Positions 5,413 through 5,634 of a DNA stretch of 5,634 nucleotides are shown here, piece by piece. The number at the start of each line of letters is the position of its first letter. The stretch's first letter is position 1. The DNA is from an uncultured Erysipelotrichaceae bacterium (lineage in GTDB: Bacteria; Bacillota_I; Bacilli_A; Erysipelotrichales; Erysipelotrichaceae), in assembly GCA_934675465.1 (NCBI GenBank), contig CAKUQM010000068.1:1-5634 (forward strand). The letters run 5' to 3'. The translations under genes and the position numbers were made by a program. The notes beneath the pieces were generated by a model. The model saw only the letters and a program-made list of their open reading frames with translations. It did not search any database and had not been told where the DNA came from.

Positions 5413-5444
5413 TCTGCATATAAAACCATCAAAATATATGCAGA
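5413..5444 (+). promoter_or_regulatory. 10-bp inverted repeat upstream of the small ORF and pyrR
   Basis: TCTGCATATA (5413-5422) and TATATGCAGA (5435-5444) are perfect inverted copies separated by 12 bases. The element touches the candidate -10 and ends just before the AAGAAG that may be the ribosome binding site of the small ORF. It could be a repressor operator or a hairpin at the 5' end of the mRNA. No T-run follows, so it is not an intrinsic terminator. Confidence 0.55.
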
Positions 5445-5456
5445 AAGAAGAACAGT

Positions 5457-5522
5457 ATGTGCAGTAAAAGTTTGAAAAAACTAGCTCAATACGCAAAAGA
5501 ATATTATGATAATAATGTCTAA
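5457..5522 (+). CDS. Possible 21-residue small protein or leader peptide upstream of pyrR
   Basis: ATG to TAA gives 21 codons, beginning MCSKSLKKL and ending EYYDNNV: a lysine- and tyrosine-containing sequence that could form an amphipathic helix. AAGAAG at 5445-5450 sits 6 bases ahead as a weak ribosome binding site. The stop codon lies inside the inverted repeat 5516-5531, and the pyrR-like start is 38 bases further on. It may be a leader peptide, a small protein, a decayed gene tail or chance. It has none of the pyrimidine-rich codon runs of the E. coli pyrBI leader. Confidence 0.35.
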   Translation: MCSKSLKKLAQYAKEYYDNNV

Positions 5523-5531
5523 AATTAGACA
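5516..5531 (+). repeat. Short inverted repeat over the stop codon of the small ORF
   Basis: TGTCTAA (5516-5522) and TTAGACA (5525-5531) are perfect inverted copies separated by two bases, so as RNA only the outer five pairs can form. It may be a protein-binding site in DNA or a small hairpin 29 bases before the pyrR-like start. Confidence 0.4.
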
Positions 5532-5560
5532 AAATGATATGATTGATACAGAGGTTTATT

Positions 5561-5634
5561 ATGGCAAATAGTGTACAGTTATTAGATGAAATAGCTATGA
5601 ATAGAGCATTAACAAGAATTTCTTTTGAAATTAC
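5561..5634 (+). CDS. pyrR: PyrR-like pyrimidine operon regulator/uracil phosphoribosyltransferase, 3' end cut by the window
   Basis: Only the first 24 codons are visible. The stretch LLDEIAMNRALTRISFEI (7-24) matches the well-known start of PyrR, which in Bacillus subtilis reads LDEQAIRRALTRIAHE. PyrR senses UMP/UTP, binds pyr mRNA to attenuate the operon and has uracil phosphoribosyltransferase activity; the catalytic part lies outside the window. ACAGAGG at 5548-5554, 6 bases before the ATG, is the ribosome binding site. The gene runs divergently from the LUD unit and probably leads a pyr operon. The call rests on a short segment, although one typical of the family. Confidence 0.75.
   Translation, partial: MANSVQLLDEIAMNRALTRISFEI

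Noticed and set aside
5541..5560. PyrR-binding loop at the pyrR ribosome binding site
   Set aside because: ACAGAGGTTT only partly matches the known loop consensus and no flanking stem or attenuator was found.

Overview
The window is AT-rich, compactly coded DNA with AGGAGG-type ribosome binding sites, two lipoproteins with lipobox cysteines and the start of a pyrR-like gene. This points to a low-GC Bacillota (Firmicutes). Erysipelotrichia is a reasonable guess, but nothing here proves it. No tRNA, rRNA, transposase, integrase or CRISPR array was seen.

Left part (1-2676, + strand): the 3' part of a membrane polyferredoxin of the NapH/CcoG type, a TlpA-like thioredoxin lipoprotein and an MsrA-MsrB fusion lipoprotein form a tight operon. 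The likely role is repair of oxidised methionine outside the cytoplasmic membrane: electrons pass through the Fe-S protein to the CxxC lipoprotein and on to the reductase. A RelB/DinJ-type antitoxin gene follows with no toxin beside it. A three-armed hairpin element and a bidirectional terminator (2681-2784) close the operon.

Middle part (2790-5014, - strand, read right to left): a LUD-domain protein is followed by three closely packed genes. These are a DUF3990-like ADP-ribosyltransferase, an unrecognised 139-residue protein and a NADAR-family protein (predicted to act on ADP-ribosylated substrates). The ADP-ribosyltransferase plus NADAR pairing looks like a toxin-antitoxin or defence module. 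The last 13 codons of the LUD gene occur a second time, as a diverged 39-base copy directly after the NADAR stop codon. The three-gene module is therefore framed by direct repeats of the LUD 3' end. This suggests a cassette inserted at the end of the LUD gene and is the most interesting feature of the window.

Right part (5015-5634): the divergent intergenic region holds a -10-like element for the LUD gene, two roughly 84-base imperfect repeat units with inverted arms that look like decayed coding sequence, and a possible pyr promoter. After these come a 10-bp hairpin, a 21-codon small ORF and the first 24 codons of a pyrR-like gene cut by the window edge.
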